In this document: positions 51,097 to 60,639 of the stretch, in pieces
Numbering within the stretch: the stretch's first letter is position 1
Layout: each line of letters opens with the position of its first letter
NCBI RefSeq assembly: GCF_014237865.1
Contig: NZ_JACJUU010000002.1
Coordinates: forward strand, 62,001-126,000
Direction: 5' to 3'
Origin: Pusillimonas minor
GTDB lineage: Bacteria; Pseudomonadota; Gammaproteobacteria; Burkholderiales; Burkholderiaceae_B
Length of the DNA: 64,000 nucleotides
Notes under the pieces: model-generated
The model's input: only the letters and a program-made list of their open reading frames with translations
What the model was told of the DNA's origin: nothing
Databases searched by the model: none
Translations under genes and position numbers: made by a program

Positions 51097-52560
51097 ATGA
51101 ACACACAGCTTTTCATCAATGGCCGCTTTTGCCCCGCCGCCGACGGCGCGACGCTGGCCACCTTGAACCCCCATGACAACAGCGTCATTGCCGATGTTTC
51201 AATGGCAGGGCCAGCCGACATTGAACTGGCCATTAAGGCGGCGAAAGCCGCACTGCCCGCCTGGTCGCGCATGGCCGCCATGGACCGCGGCCGCCTGTTA
51301 TTGAAGTTGGCAGATGCCATCGAAGCCAATGCCGACGAACTTGCCCGCCTTGAGTCTATCGACACGGGCCACCCATTGCGCGACACGAAATTCCTCGATG
51401 TGCCCAGAACCGCCGTTACCTTCCGGTACTTTGGCGGCATGGCCGACAAATTTGAAGGCAGCGTCATCCCGGTCGAAGAGGGGTTTCTGAACTACATGCT
51501 GCGCGAACCGGTGGGTATTGTGGGTCAGGTCGTCCCATGGAACTTCCCGCTTATGTTTACCAGCTGGAAAATGGCGCCTGCCTTGGCCGCGGGTAACTGC
51601 ATCGTCATGAAGCCCGCCGAACTGACGCCGCTATCAACACTGCGCATCGCCGAACTGATGGCTGAAGTTGGCTTTCCGGATGGCGTGGTCAACATTCTGC
51701 CCGGGTTGGGGCAAGTTGCCGGCCAATATATTGCCGAGCACAACGACATTGCCAAAATTGCCTTTACCGGGTCTACCGAAACAGGCAAGCGCATCGTGCG
51801 CGCCTCGGCCGACAATCTCAAAAAAGTTCAGCTCGAACTGGGCGGGAAAGGCGCCAACATTGTTTTTGGTGACGCTAATTTGCAGGCTGCCGTCAACGGG
51901 GCGGCGTTTGCCATCTTTCATAACCAGGGCCAGGCCTGCATTGCAGGGTCTCGTCTGGTACTGCATAAATCCATCGCAGACGAATTCCTCGAAAAATTCA
52001 TTGCGCTGGCTGCCTCTATCAAAATCGGCAACCCCCTCGATATGTCGACCGAAATGGGGCCGGTAACCTCGTTGCATCATCGCGACCGCGTGTTGTCTTA
52101 TGTCGATATTGCGCGCGAACAAGGCGGCGAAGTATTGCTGGGCGGCAAGGTGCCGTCTGACCCAAGCCTTGCGGCGGGCTGCTATATCGAACCCACCATC
52201 GTTCGTGCCAAACCGACCGACCGCGTCAGCCAGGAAGAGGTGTTTGGGCCCTTCGTGTCGGTAACAACATTCGAAACTGACGAAGAAGCGCTGGCCATTG
52301 CCAACGGGACCGAATACGGCCTGGGTGGCGGGCTCTGGACAAACAACCTGCAACGCGCCCATCAGTTTGCCGGCAAGATGCGTTCGGGCATGGTCTGGAT
52401 CAATTGCTACAAACGCGTTAACCCAGGGTCACCCTTTGGCGGCTTTGGCAAATCGGGCTACGGGCGAGAAATGGGCTTCGAAGTAATGCGCGAATACACC
52501 CAGGTCAAATCCGTCTGGGTCAATGTCGACGCCAACCTTAAACCCTTTTACCCGCGCTAA
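51097..52560 (+). CDS. Aldehyde dehydrogenase, probably 4-hydroxymuconic semialdehyde dehydrogenase
   Basis: 487 residues, NAD(P)-dependent ALDH family. VPWNFPLMFTSWKMAPALAA, the catalytic Glu in ELGGKGANIVF and the catalytic Cys in NQGQACIAGSR are present. Directly after the two dioxygenase genes, it most likely oxidises the ring-cleavage product to maleylacetate, as PnpE/HapE do. Substrate assignment is from context; the family is broad. Confidence 0.85.
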   Translation: MNTQLFINGRFCPAADGATLATLNPHDNSVIADVSMAGPADIELAIKAAKAALPAWSRMAAMDRGRLLLKLADAIEANADELARLESIDTGHPLRDTKFLDVPRTAVTFRYFGGMADKFEGSVIPVEEGFLNYMLREPVGIVGQVVPWNFPLMFTSWKMAPALAAGNCIVMKPAELTPLSTLRIAELMAEVGFPDGVVNILPGLGQVAGQYIAEHNDIAKIAFTGSTETGKRIVRASADNLKKVQLELGGKGANIVFGDANLQAAVNGAAFAIFHNQGQACIAGSRLVLHKSIADEFLEKFIALAASIKIGNPLDMSTEMGPVTSLHHRDRVLSYVDIAREQGGEVLLGGKVPSDPSLAAGCYIEPTIVRAKPTDRVSQEEVFGPFVSVTTFETDEEALAIANGTEYGLGGGLWTNNLQRAHQFAGKMRSGMVWINCYKRVNPGSPFGGFGKSGYGREMGFEVMREYTQVKSVWVNVDANLKPFYPR

Positions 52561-52662
52561 GCCCCCGTCAAGCAGCACACAGGCCACATCAGCCCATAAA
52601 ACACGCAGTTTCATGTTGCATTAAAAGAAGCGCCACAGGCGCAAACACCAAGGAGGAGTCCC

Positions 52663-53928
52663 ATGAACCGCTTCAATCTGTCACGCCGTCGTGTTCTTCA
52701 AGGTATGGGTGCAGCCACAGCACTCACCGTTTTCCCCGCGTTTGCTGCCAATCGCGAAATCCGTATCGGTTATGTTTCCCCCCAAACCGGCCCGCTGGCG
52801 GCTTTCGGTGAGGCTGACAAATGGGTCATTGCCAGCCTCGAAAAACGCTTTAACGAAGGCGTCACCCTTGAGGGCAAAAAAATGCCCATCAAAATCTTGC
52901 TCAAAGACAGCCAGTCGTCACCCAACCGGGCCGGCGAGGTAGCGAACGACCTTATCCTGCAAGACGACATCGACTTGATGCTGGTGTCATCGACACCTGA
53001 AACGGTCAACCCGGTTTCTGACGCCTGCGAACTGAACGAAGTTCCGTGTATTTCAACCGTTGCTCCCTGGCAACCGTGGTTCTTTGGTCGCGGCGGAAAG
53101 CCAGACACTGGCTTCGAATGGACGTACCACATGTTCTGGGGCCTTGAGGACGTTATTGGCAACTTCCTGAATGGCTGGAACTCGGTGCAGACCAACAAAA
53201 AAGTGGGCGGCCTGTTCCCTAACGACGGCGACGGCAACGCGTGGGGCGACCCCGAGCTGGGCTTTCCCAAGCCACTTGCAGCGCAGGGTTACACCCTTAC
53301 CGACCCGGGCCGCTTCCAGAACATGAACCAGGACTTTTCCGCACAAATCGCCGCGTTCAAGCAAGGCCAAGTCGAAATTGTGACCGGTGTCGTTATCCCG
53401 CCAGACGCCAAAACATTCTTGACGCAAGCCCGTCAGCAAGGCTTTAACCCGAAAGTTATTACCTTGGGTAAAGCCTTGCTTTTCCCCGGCGCCATCGAGG
53501 CATTGGGCGACTTGGGCGCAGGACTGACGACCGAAGTATGGTGGTCGCCATGGCACCCGTTCAGTTCATCGCTGACAGGGCAAAACGCCCAGGCCGTGTG
53601 CGCGGCATACGAAACGCAAGCACAACGTCAATGGACGCAACCCATAGGCTTTGCCCATGCTCTTTTCGAGGTTGCCATTAACGCGCTCTCGCGCGCCAAG
53701 TCTACCGAAAAGGCCGCCATTCGCGACGCTGTCGCCGCTACTCAGCTCGACACCATTGTGGGGCCTGTGAAATGGGGCGGTCAGGGCCCGTTCAAGAATG
53801 TCTCGAAAACACCGCTGGTATTCGGGCAATGGAACCCCGGCAAAAAGTACAAATACGAACTCAGCATTGTCAATAACCAGGCCAACCCGCAAATCCCGGT
53901 AAACGGCGAGATGAAACTCATTGGTTAA
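52663..53928 (+). CDS. ABC transporter substrate-binding protein, Liv-type, Tat-exported
   Basis: 421 residues. Twin-arginine signal (LSRRRVLQGMGAATAL) with cleavage near AFAA; the mature start REIRIGYVSPQTGPLAAFGE is Peripla_BP_6. AGGAGG precedes ATG 52663. First gene of a five-gene importer placed directly behind hydroquinone genes, so an aromatic precursor (for example a hydroxybenzene or hydroxyphenyl compound) is the likely cargo; this is inference. Confidence 0.87.
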   Translation: MNRFNLSRRRVLQGMGAATALTVFPAFAANREIRIGYVSPQTGPLAAFGEADKWVIASLEKRFNEGVTLEGKKMPIKILLKDSQSSPNRAGEVANDLILQDDIDLMLVSSTPETVNPVSDACELNEVPCISTVAPWQPWFFGRGGKPDTGFEWTYHMFWGLEDVIGNFLNGWNSVQTNKKVGGLFPNDGDGNAWGDPELGFPKPLAAQGYTLTDPGRFQNMNQDFSAQIAAFKQGQVEIVTGVVIPPDAKTFLTQARQQGFNPKVITLGKALLFPGAIEALGDLGAGLTTEVWWSPWHPFSSSLTGQNAQAVCAAYETQAQRQWTQPIGFAHALFEVAINALSRAKSTEKAAIRDAVAATQLDTIVGPVKWGGQGPFKNVSKTPLVFGQWNPGKKYKYELSIVNNQANPQIPVNGEMKLIG

Positions 53929-53976
53929 CACGTTCAACTCTACATGGGCCGCTCGAAACGGGCGGCCCTCCTGCTC

Positions 53977-54699
53977 ATGACCATGCTTCTTGCTCTGAAC
54001 GATGTTCATAAAAGCTTCGGCGCCCTTAAGGTTACCGACGGCATCAGCCTGTCCGTCAACCAAGGCGAAACGCTGGGTATCCTTGGCCCCAACGGCGCCG
54101 GCAAAACCACACTATTCAACCTGATATCGGGCGATATTCAACCCGACCAGGGGTCCATCACGTTCGGCGGCACCGATATCTCGGGTCTGCCGGCCCACAA
54201 ACGTTGTCGCCTGGGTGTGGGCCGTTCTTATCAAGTGCCGCAACCCTATTCGGGCCTGACTGTGTTTGAAAACTGCCTGGTTGCGGCAACAGCCGGGGCG
54301 CAACTGCCCGAAGAAGAGGCTTACGTGGTTTGTCACGACGTTTTGCAGTCGACCGGCTTGCTGAACAAAGCCAATCAACTCGCCGGCAGTCTTACGTTAC
54401 TTAACCGCAAGCGGCTCGAACTGGCGCGCGCGCTCTGCACACGCCCCAAGCTGCTGCTGCTCGACGAAATTGCCGGCGGCCTGACCGAACACGAGGCCAA
54501 AGCCCTGGTCGACGAAATCAAAGCGATCAAGGCGCGAGGCGTCACCATGATCTGGATTGAGCATGTTGTGCATGCCTTGCTGGCCGTCGCCGACCGACTC
54601 TTCGTGCTTAACTTTGGCGCCCGACTGGCAGAGGGCGCCCCAACGGACGTGATGAACGACCCTGAGGTCAAGCGTGTTTACATGGGGCTGGACGCATGA
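53977..54699 (+). CDS. livG: Liv-type ABC transporter ATPase (LivG-like)
   Basis: 240 residues from ATG 53977; starts at 53944 and 53983 are possible. Walker A GPNGAGKTT, Walker B LLLLDEIAGGL. Where LSGGQ is expected the sequence reads SLTLLNRKRLELARAL, so the signature is non-canonical, as in the other LivG-like protein of this window. It overlaps livF by 4 bases. Confidence 0.86.
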   Translation: MTMLLALNDVHKSFGALKVTDGISLSVNQGETLGILGPNGAGKTTLFNLISGDIQPDQGSITFGGTDISGLPAHKRCRLGVGRSYQVPQPYSGLTVFENCLVAATAGAQLPEEEAYVVCHDVLQSTGLLNKANQLAGSLTLLNRKRLELARALCTRPKLLLLDEIAGGLTEHEAKALVDEIKAIKARGVTMIWIEHVVHALLAVADRLFVLNFGARLAEGAPTDVMNDPEVKRVYMGLDA

Positions 54700-55397
54700 C
54701 CGTACTACTGCAAACTCAGGCGCTTGATGCCTACTACGGCGACTTCCAGGCCTTGTTCGGCATCGATTTCGAAATTCGACAAGGCGAAACCGTCGCCGTC
54801 ATCGGTGCAAATGGCGCCGGCAAATCAACATTTCTTAAAACAATCACCGGGCTGATAAAGGGCCCATCAGACGCCATACGCTTTCAGGGCAAGGGCATTG
54901 GTGGCATTGCGCCGGGGAAAATCGTGTCTATGGGGGTTGCCATGGTCCCCGAAGGCCGGCGACTTTTTCCTAGCCTGACCGTCGAAGAAAACCTGCTCAT
55001 GGGTGGCTATACGCGCCGCCCCGGCCGCTGGACCCTGGAAACCATCTACGAGCTGTTCCCGATTTTGCGCGAACGACGCCACAACCCGGGTACGGCATTA
55101 TCTGGCGGCCAACAGCAAATGGTTGCCATAGGGCGCGCCCTGATGAGCAACCCCGCCCTGCTGATTTGCGACGAAATATCGTTGGGCCTGGCGCCCATCA
55201 TCGTCAAAGAAATCTACAACACGCTAGAACAAATCAGGGAAGACGGATTAAGCATTATCGTGGTCGAACAAGATGTCTCGACCGCACGCCAGGTATCGAA
55301 CCGACTTTACTGTTTCCAGGAAGGCAGGGTGTCGTTGCAGGGCGCGTCAAGCGCGCTCAGTCTGGATGATATCTCTAAAGCCTATTTCGGCATTTGA
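54696..55397 (+). CDS. livF: Liv-type ABC transporter ATPase (LivF-like)
   Basis: 233 residues. Walker A GANGAGKST, canonical signature ALSGGQQQMVAIGRAL, Walker B LLICDEISLGLAP. ATGA overlap with livG. Partner of the non-canonical LivG. Confidence 0.89.
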   Translation: MTVLLQTQALDAYYGDFQALFGIDFEIRQGETVAVIGANGAGKSTFLKTITGLIKGPSDAIRFQGKGIGGIAPGKIVSMGVAMVPEGRRLFPSLTVEENLLMGGYTRRPGRWTLETIYELFPILRERRHNPGTALSGGQQQMVAIGRALMSNPALLICDEISLGLAPIIVKEIYNTLEQIREDGLSIIVVEQDVSTARQVSNRLYCFQEGRVSLQGASSALSLDDISKAYFGI

Positions 55398-55411
55398 AGG
55401 AGTACCCGTTA

Positions 55412-56290
55412 ATGCTCAGTTGGATATCTACGGTTTTACAGGGCCTGATGCTTGGCGGACTTTATGCATTATTTGCCATGGGGCTGTCTTTAATGTTTGG
55501 CGTCATGCGCCTGACCAATATTGCACACGGTGACTTTATTATTCTTGCCGCCTTTGCCGCGTTTGCCCTGCTGGCGTCTTCCGGCATGCATGAAGCGGGC
55601 CCGGCACTGATCAGTATGGCCATCCTGTTGCCAGCGGCATTTATCGTCGGCTACGGCATGCAACGTCTCATGCTTAACGGCACGCTGGGCAAAGATCCGC
55701 TGCCCTCTCTGGTCGTTACCTTCGGCTTATCCATCGTTATCCAGAACGCTTTGGTCGAAATCTTCAGTGCCGACCCTCGGTCTATCGGAAGTGGCGGCTT
55801 CAACACGTCAAGCCTGAGCCTGGGCGGCGACCTGGCCGTTGGCGCCTTACCGCTCACTATTTTCCTAATCGCCGTCCTTATGGCCTTTCTCATGCAATGG
55901 CTATTCAACCGTACTGCTATCGGCCGGGCTTTCCGGGCCACCTCCGACGACAAAGATGCCGCCGAACTGATGGGTCTCGATCACCGACACATTTACGGAC
56001 TGGCAACCGCTACAGCATTTGTGCTGATCGCGGTGGCCGGCGTACTGCAAGGCATGCGAACGACCGTGTCGCCGTCCGATGGGCCTGCCTTGCTGATCTT
56101 CGCTTTCGAGGCAGTGATTATTGGCGGCATGGGGTCGTTCTGGGGCACTTTTGCCGGCGCACTGATTCTGGGGGTAACGCAAAGCCTTGCTTTTCGCATC
56201 GACCCCGGTTGGGGGATCTGGGCCGGCCATGTTGTGTTTCTGATTATGTTGCTGGTTCGCCCAGAAGGGCTTTTTCCTAAAACACGCTAA
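55412..56290 (+). CDS. livH: Liv-type ABC transporter permease (LivH-like)
   Basis: 292 residues from ATG 55412 with GAAGGAG nine bases upstream, inside the end of livF. Landmarks LMLGGLYALFAMGLSLMFGV, NIAHGDFIILAA and the C-terminal VRPEGLFPKTR. About eight membrane helices. Confidence 0.9.
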   Translation: MLSWISTVLQGLMLGGLYALFAMGLSLMFGVMRLTNIAHGDFIILAAFAAFALLASSGMHEAGPALISMAILLPAAFIVGYGMQRLMLNGTLGKDPLPSLVVTFGLSIVIQNALVEIFSADPRSIGSGGFNTSSLSLGGDLAVGALPLTIFLIAVLMAFLMQWLFNRTAIGRAFRATSDDKDAAELMGLDHRHIYGLATATAFVLIAVAGVLQGMRTTVSPSDGPALLIFAFEAVIIGGMGSFWGTFAGALILGVTQSLAFRIDPGWGIWAGHVVFLIMLLVRPEGLFPKTR

Positions 56291-56314
56291 GCATCAAGCA
56301 CGAGTTTCTTCCCC

Positions 56315-57322
56315 ATGCAAAATACTCAAATGCCCTTGTTCACCATCGAGCGCAAAACAAAAGCCAGCCAGGTGGGTATGGTGGTTGCCATCGTATTGGT
56401 TATTGGCGCGGCCACGATGCCGTGGTGGGCAGGCTCAAGCTGGCTGCGTGAATTCAACCAGATTGCCTGCTACTTTATTTTTGCCAGCATGTGGAACCTG
56501 TTGGCCGGTTACGGCGGCATGGTTTCAATCGGCCAGCAAGCTTTCCTGGGGTTCAGCGGTTACCTGATGATCATCATGGCTAATTCGTTAGGCGTGAACC
56601 CCTTTGTCGCCGTGCCCATCGCCGCCCTGCTGTCTGCCGTCATTGCTCTGCCGCTGTCAAAACTGGCCTTCCGTCTGCAAGGCGGATACTTCGCCATTGG
56701 CACCTGGGTTATTGCAGAAGTCTTCCGATTAACCTTTGCCAATATTTCCTCTATTGGCGGCGGCTCGGGCATGAGCCTGACGGCACTGCGCGGCATCCCG
56801 CGTGCAACACGAGAATCCGTGACCTTCTGGATGACCCTTGCTGCTGTGGTCGCCACTATAGGGCTAACGTACTGGTTCTTGCGCAGCCGCCAAGGGCTGG
56901 CCCTACTGGCTATCCGCGACTCAGAAACAGCCAGTGAGTCTCAGGGTATCGATGTCAAACGGACCAAGCTTCTGGTGTATGTCGTTGCCGCCTTTGGCGC
57001 CGGGCTGGCCGGCGCGCTTTATTTCCTGGGTAACCTGCGCATCTCACCCGATGCAGCGTTTTCGGTCAACTGGACGGCATTTGCAATTTTCATGATCATG
57101 ATCCGTGGCCTGGGCACGATTGAAGGCCCCATCTTGGGCGCCATCATTTTTTGGGCCCTAAACCGTTATTTTGCCGACTATGGCACATGGTACTTGGTGG
57201 GATTGGGGTTATTGGCCATTGCGGTCACCGTTGTCTTCAAACAAGGGCTCTGGGGGTATATCCAGCAGCGCTACGACATTCGACTGTTTCCGGTGCAACG
57301 CCGGCTGATACCGCGCGAATAA
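56315..57322 (+). CDS. livM: Liv-type ABC transporter permease (LivM-like)
   Basis: 335 residues. GYGGMVSIGQQAFLGFSGYL and QGGYFAIGTWVIAEVFRL are LivM motifs; about nine membrane helices. Last gene of the importer operon; its stop nearly meets the convergent histidine kinase gene (4 bases between). Confidence 0.9.
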   Translation: MQNTQMPLFTIERKTKASQVGMVVAIVLVIGAATMPWWAGSSWLREFNQIACYFIFASMWNLLAGYGGMVSIGQQAFLGFSGYLMIIMANSLGVNPFVAVPIAALLSAVIALPLSKLAFRLQGGYFAIGTWVIAEVFRLTFANISSIGGGSGMSLTALRGIPRATRESVTFWMTLAAVVATIGLTYWFLRSRQGLALLAIRDSETASESQGIDVKRTKLLVYVVAAFGAGLAGALYFLGNLRISPDAAFSVNWTAFAIFMIMIRGLGTIEGPILGAIIFWALNRYFADYGTWYLVGLGLLAIAVTVVFKQGLWGYIQQRYDIRLFPVQRRLIPRE

Positions 57323-57326
57323 ACCC

Positions 57327-58744
57327 CTAACCTGCCACCCCGGGTACCGTCAGCCGCACTCCCAGCCCGCCCAGGTTCGACGCATAGGCTTCAACAGCAC
57401 CGCCATAGGCAGTGGCCATATCGCGCACAATCGACAACCCAAGGCCGCTGCCCGGCACGCGCTCATCCAGGCGAACGCCGCGTTCGAACGCCGCTTCGCG
57501 CCGGGCCTCCGGCAGGCCCGGGCCATCGTCTTCAACGCACAGCAACAACATCGTGTCGGCGCCCTGCTGAGCAAGCCGCGCTGTCACACGAATATTGCGA
57601 CTGGCCCACTTGCAGGCGTTATCCATAATGTTGCCCAACATCTCTTGCAAATCTTGTGATTCGCCACGAAACGCGGCGCCCGGCGTCAGGCCGTCAAGGT
57701 TGATTTGCACACCGCGCTCGGCATAAAGCTTGGACAACACCCGCGTCAGCCCCTGCGCCACCGGCAAGACTTCGGTACGCAGCCCGGGCGTACGCACTGC
57801 GGCAGCGGCGCGGGCGCGTGCAAGATGATGGTCGACATGGCGGCGCGCGACGCCCACCTGATCGGCAACCAGACGGCCAAAATCGGAAGACTCGTGTGCC
57901 GACGCATTGGCCAGCACCGACAAAGGCGTCTTAAGCGCATGCGCCAGGTTGCCGGCCTGTGTTCGTGCGCGCTGCACAATTTGATGATTGTTTTGCAGCA
58001 CCTGGTTAAAGCTGTCGACCAACGGCTGCACTTCAGAGGGGAAGTCACCGTCGATTTGCGTTTTGGCGCCATCTCGCACCGCACGAAGACGGCCGCGCAA
58101 CATGGCCAACGGGCGCAAGCCCACCACGACCTGCATGACTGCGGCCATGGCCAGACCCAACGCCAGCACGCCTAACGATACGGCCAGCATGATACGAAAC
58201 TGCCGAAGCGGTTGGTCGAGCACGGCCTGGTCAACGGCCACAATAAGCCGATAGCGCGCATCGCCCTCAGGCGGCGCAACAACACGGACCAGAGCCAGCA
58301 TGTCGCCCATATCCGCGCCGCCATCAAACGCTGCCAGACCGCTGGACGGGTCGATGGACAGACGCGCCGGCACCTGCAGGGTTTGATCCCAAAGTGAACG
58401 GGAGTTGAATACCGCAATGTCTGACGGCAAGGCCGAGGCCGCTGGGGATTGAGCCAAGGTCAATCGGTCGACCTGCCAGTACAAGCCCGATAAAGGTTGC
58501 AGCAAACGGGGGTCGGTAGGCTCGAAAGTCAGCGCTGCATCGCCCTGCTCGTTCACCGACAACCCGGCCACCAGCTGATTCATGTGAACGGCCAGCTCGG
58601 ACGCTAACTGACGCGCCGCATGCTGACGAAACAGATCGGACAGCACCCACCCCGCCACCAGCACCGAAACCATCACCCAGACCAGCGTGCCCGCCAGCAA
58701 GCGGGTACGCAAAGAATGGCGCAAACCGCGCAGCATCTGACGCA

Positions 58745-58745
<1 letters not shown>
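57327..58745 (-). CDS. Sensor histidine kinase
   Basis: 472 residues. Membrane helix at about 17-35, periplasmic sensor, second helix near 180-200, HAMP, dimerisation domain with the phosphorylated His in NLAHALKTPLSVLA, and an ATPase domain with MLGNIMDNACKWA, DDGPGLPEA and GSGLGLSIV. The H-box and domain layout are of the PhoQ/QseC kind. Its start overlaps the response regulator stop by one base. Signal unknown; nearby PepSY genes suggest an envelope or cation signal. Confidence 0.92.
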
Positions 58746-59406
<661 letters not shown>

Positions 59407-59407
<1 letters not shown>

Positions 59408-59793
59408 CAGTTGGCCTCCCGGCGCTCGATGCTGCGACCTTTAACCCGGATAATTTCGCCCGATTGGGCATCAACTTTTAATTTAATGATGTTGCCGGCC
59501 GACTGCAGCAACTTGATTTCGTACAGGTAGAGGCCATCGTCCTCTTCAAACTCGATATCGACCGGGTCGCCGGGATACTGACTTTCTACTTTGTCGAGCA
59601 CAACACGCAATGGCAGCACTTTGCCCGCAAGCAACGCTTGCCGGGCGCGATCTTGATCGTCGTCGGCACGCCCAACAGAAGGCACCAACGAAAAAGCCAG
59701 CAACCCGCACAACAGGCCGGACAGCACGACAGCACGCCACCGATGACGCACCGCTTTCAATGGGCCCAAGGCATGCAATCTCTGAAGTTTCAT
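59407..59793 (-). CDS. PepSY domain protein, first gene of the two-component operon
   Basis: 128 residues from ATG 59793. Signal peptide or membrane helix around 18-40, then a PepSY domain (ALLAGKVLPLRVVLDKVE, YEIKLLQSAGNIIKLKVDAQ with SGEIIRVKG). Periplasmic PepSY proteins often modulate sensor kinases or proteases. It overlaps the regulator gene by one base. Confidence 0.88.
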
Positions 59794-59860
59794 ATCGCCC
59801 TGCTGAGGGGAAAGGGCAGGCAACGCGCCCGCCTCTGCCGTGTTGTTTTAACGCGCGAAA

Positions 59861-59901
59861 CATGAACAGAACATGAACAAACCCTTCATGTAACGTTCAT
59901 A
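59861..59901. promoter_or_regulatory. Symmetrical array of response-regulator-like boxes
   Basis: CATGAA-N5-CATGAA (59861-59877), seven bases, then TTCATG-N5-TTCATA (59885-59901). Each half is a 6-mer direct repeat with 11-bp period, the form bound by OmpR/PhoP-family dimers, and the halves face opposite divergent genes, both PepSY. Probably the operator of the neighbouring regulator. Confidence 0.6.
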
Positions 59902-59971
59902 CGCCGGCGCGCACAATGCAGCCATGCATCTGCAAATACCTCGGGTGCAACCCCCTTTCCAGGAGCTCATC

Positions 59972-60310
59972 ATGCAAAAAACCATTCGCCAGTCTGCCTT
60001 CATTATCGCACTGAGCAGTGCCGCCCTCGTGGCCAGCGCCATCCCTGCACACGCACAAAACGCCCCGGCCACACCGGCAGCGGCCACCAGTGCAACCAGC
60101 CCTGCACAAGCCCAGTGGCTGAACATCGGGCAAGTCCACGAAAAACTGGTTTCCGCCGGTTATACCGACATTCGTGAAATAGAACGCGAGCGCGGCGGCT
60201 ACGAAGCCAAGGCACTGGACAAGGAAGGCCGACAGGTCAAACTGTATATCGACCCCCGCTCCGGCGACGTTATCAATCAGCGTACCCGCGACAAACGCAA
60301 CGACGACTGA
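59972..60310 (+). CDS. Periplasmic PepSY domain protein
   Basis: 112 residues from ATG 59972 (AGGAG upstream). Signal peptide ending AHA near residue 29, an Ala/Pro/Thr linker, then a PepSY_2-like domain (IGQVHEKLVSAGYTDIREIE, GRQVKLYIDPRSGDVI). Divergent from the other PepSY gene across the box array, so a likely target of the same regulator. Confidence 0.88.
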   Translation: MQKTIRQSAFIIALSSAALVASAIPAHAQNAPATPAAATSATSPAQAQWLNIGQVHEKLVSAGYTDIREIERERGGYEAKALDKEGRQVKLYIDPRSGDVINQRTRDKRNDD

Positions 60311-60390
60311 CCACATGGCTTCCGGCGGCGCTGGACTAATCCGGCGCACGCCATTACGCTATGTCTACCTACAACTTTCGGAGGATAGAC

Positions 60391-60639
60391 ATGGGTATCA
60401 TCACCATGATTGTGGTCGGTTTCATTGTGGGCCTTATCGCCCGCGCCATCATGCCCGGCGATCAAAAGCTGGGCATTATCATGACTATCATTCTGGGTAT
60501 TGCCGGGTCAATTGTCGCCGGCTATTTGGGCGCCGCACTGGGCTTTTACTCGGCGGGCGAAGGGGGCGGCTGGATCGGCTCAATTATTGGCGCCATTATT
60601 GTGCTGTTCGTTTACGGCCTGGTCACTAAAAAAGGCTGA
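60391..60639 (+). CDS. GlsB/YeaQ/YmgE family small membrane protein
   Basis: 82 residues, three hydrophobic helices rich in Gly/Ile. GFIVGLIARAIMPGDQKLG and GIAGSIVAGYLGAALG are the family signature (transglycosylase-associated protein). CGGAGGA precedes ATG 60391. Often stress-induced; molecular role unknown. Its 3' end overlaps the convergent kinase gene by 60 bases. Confidence 0.92.
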   Translation: MGIITMIVVGFIVGLIARAIMPGDQKLGIIMTIILGIAGSIVAGYLGAALGFYSAGEGGGWIGSIIGAIIVLFVYGLVTKKG

